15,291 bases of DNA, from positions 1-15,291 of the forward strand of contig DQSX01000138.1 in NCBI GenBank assembly GCA_015663065.1, written 5' to 3'. Under the pieces are notes generated by a model, which searched no databases, had not been told where the DNA came from, and saw nothing but the letters and a program-made list of their open reading frames with translations. Source of the stretch: Sulfurovum sp. (lineage in GTDB: Bacteria > Campylobacterota > Campylobacteria > Campylobacterales > Sulfurovaceae). Below, one piece after another: positions 14,362-15,291 of this stretch (the stretch's first letter is position 1; every line of letters starts with the position of its first letter). The position numbers and the translations under genes are program-made.

Positions 14362-15291
14362 TTATTTACTATTTTTTAACATTTTAACTATAGCATCTAT
14401 CTGCTTCATAAAATCTTCTTCTACTTTTGAGAGTTCGTTTTTTGTTTTTTCTTTATATGTTAAATATTCATCATCAGCTTTTTTAACTGCTGCATCATGA
14501 CTGATCTTCCCTAAATGATTTAAAATATTTTTTCCTGTCATTTTTAAGAAATCATCAAGTCTGACAATCCACTCTTTCATATGCATAGCTTCTTGGTTCA
14601 TGGCTTGTATCTCTGCCACCTCTATGTAGGCTGTTACCATCCTGTTTAGGACATTTAACTCATCTTCACTAAGATAATTTTTTGCTATTTGTGCCTCTTG
14701 CCTGGTTGGCTTTGCACCCTTAAAATTTTGTCAGCCCCATATGGGGTTTAGTGCTATCTACTCTTTGATAAACTATCTCGGCTGCGGTGTTACCATGTAC
14801 TGCCCAGTGCATTTTATTTTGTATTGTCTTGAAAAATGTCAAGGACTCTTCAGCTTTTGGGTCATAGTCTATACTCGTTGCATAGATATCCAGCACCTTT
14901 CGCCAAAATACCTTTTCACTGCTTCGTATATCTCGTATGCGGGCAAGTAACTCTTCAAAGTAGTTACCGCCACCTGCCTCTTTGAGCATCTCATCATTCA
15001 TAGTAAAACCTTTTACTATGTATTCTTTGAGTCGTGTCGTTGCCCACTGGCGGAATTTTGTGCCTTGTAGGGATTTGACTCTGTAGCCTACAGATATAAT
15101 AACATCAAGGTTATAGAAGTTAGTAGGTTTGGTAGAAAAATCGGAAATTCCGATTTTTCTCAAACTTGGCTCTTTTTCTAGCTCACCTTCTTTATAAATA
15201 TTTAGCATATGCTCATTAATAGTAGAACGACTTTTCTGAAACAGTTCAGACATTTGCTCTATGGTAAGCCAAACTGACTCGTCTTCAAGTC
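14362..15291 (-). pseudogene. RhuM-family protein gene, frameshifted and cut by the window edge
   Basis: Two frames together cover most of a RhuM (Virulence_RhuM) protein of usual length ~330. The N-terminal part runs from the right edge: WLTIEQMSELFQKSRSTINE (from about 15271) resembles the helix-turn-helix start of the family. It ends at a TAA (14722-14720) after MGLTKF. The C-terminal part continues in the next frame with FKGAKPTRQEAQIAKNYLSE and ends at 14362. Intact homologues read ...LTNFKG... here, so removing one A from ACAAAATTTTAAGG restores the protein exactly. The frameshift may be real decay, a sequencing error in the A4T4 run, or +1 frameshifting at TTT-TAA. RhuM genes often occur in accessory and restriction-modification surroundings (general knowledge); their function is not established. 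Confidence 0.85.

Noticed and set aside
1..15291. CRISPR arrays, tRNA or rRNA genes, insertion-sequence transposases.
   Set aside because: No regularly spaced direct repeats, no tRNA- or rRNA-like segments and no transposase signatures were seen; the only tandem array is the 7-bp one at 7058-7084.

Overview
The window looks like a chromosomal segment of a Campylobacterota (epsilonproteobacterium), probably a Sulfurovum/Sulfurimonas-type chemolithotroph rather than Campylobacter or Helicobacter. The basis is protein-level resemblance only: a petA-petB bc complex operon, a four-gene pyruvate:acceptor oxidoreductase in the gamma-delta-alpha-beta order known from Helicobacter pylori, luxS, a stand-alone MnmD-type methyltransferase, and moderately low GC. 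Genus is inferred, not proven. All genes run on the minus strand except ribE.

Left part (1-4628, minus): cytochrome b (petB, cut by the left edge) follows the Rieske protein (petA). Further upstream lie a PseG/GT-B-like protein of unknown role and mnmG (tRNA wobble-uridine modification), joined by a TAATG overlap. A divergent control region (4629-4728) holds a perfect 13-bp-arm palindrome, an 18-bp AT palindrome and two overlapping, facing -10 boxes. It serves mnmG (left) and riboflavin synthase ribE (right).

Middle (5340-7268, minus): luxS, a small NifX-like protein and a MnmD-type tRNA methyltransferase form a compact unit. A 24-bp imperfect inverted repeat sits just before the methyltransferase. 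A 7-bp tandem repeat lies just upstream of the luxS -10 box, and a ~123-bp inverted-repeat element fills the space to the next operon. MnmG and MnmD act in sequence on the same tRNA base, although their genes are separated here by ribE.

Right part (7267-15291, minus): porC-porD-porA-porB encodes a complete four-subunit POR/PFOR, which can oxidise pyruvate or, in reductive-TCA organisms, fix CO2. Upstream are a HAD phosphatase, a double-ATPase ABC protein without visible permeases, a SEC-C zinc-motif protein with a DUF1186-like region, and a RhuM-family gene that is frameshifted and cut by the right edge. The last four genes are tightly spaced and may be one transcription unit.

The most notable observations are the dense set of different repeat elements between 4.6 and 7.3 kb, a Rieske protein lacking the residues that raise midpoint potential, the repeat array in the luxS promoter region, and the +1 frameshift at TTT-TAA in rhuM. 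No clearly new multi-gene system was found. The SEC-C/RhuM end is the likeliest place for accessory biology but is truncated.
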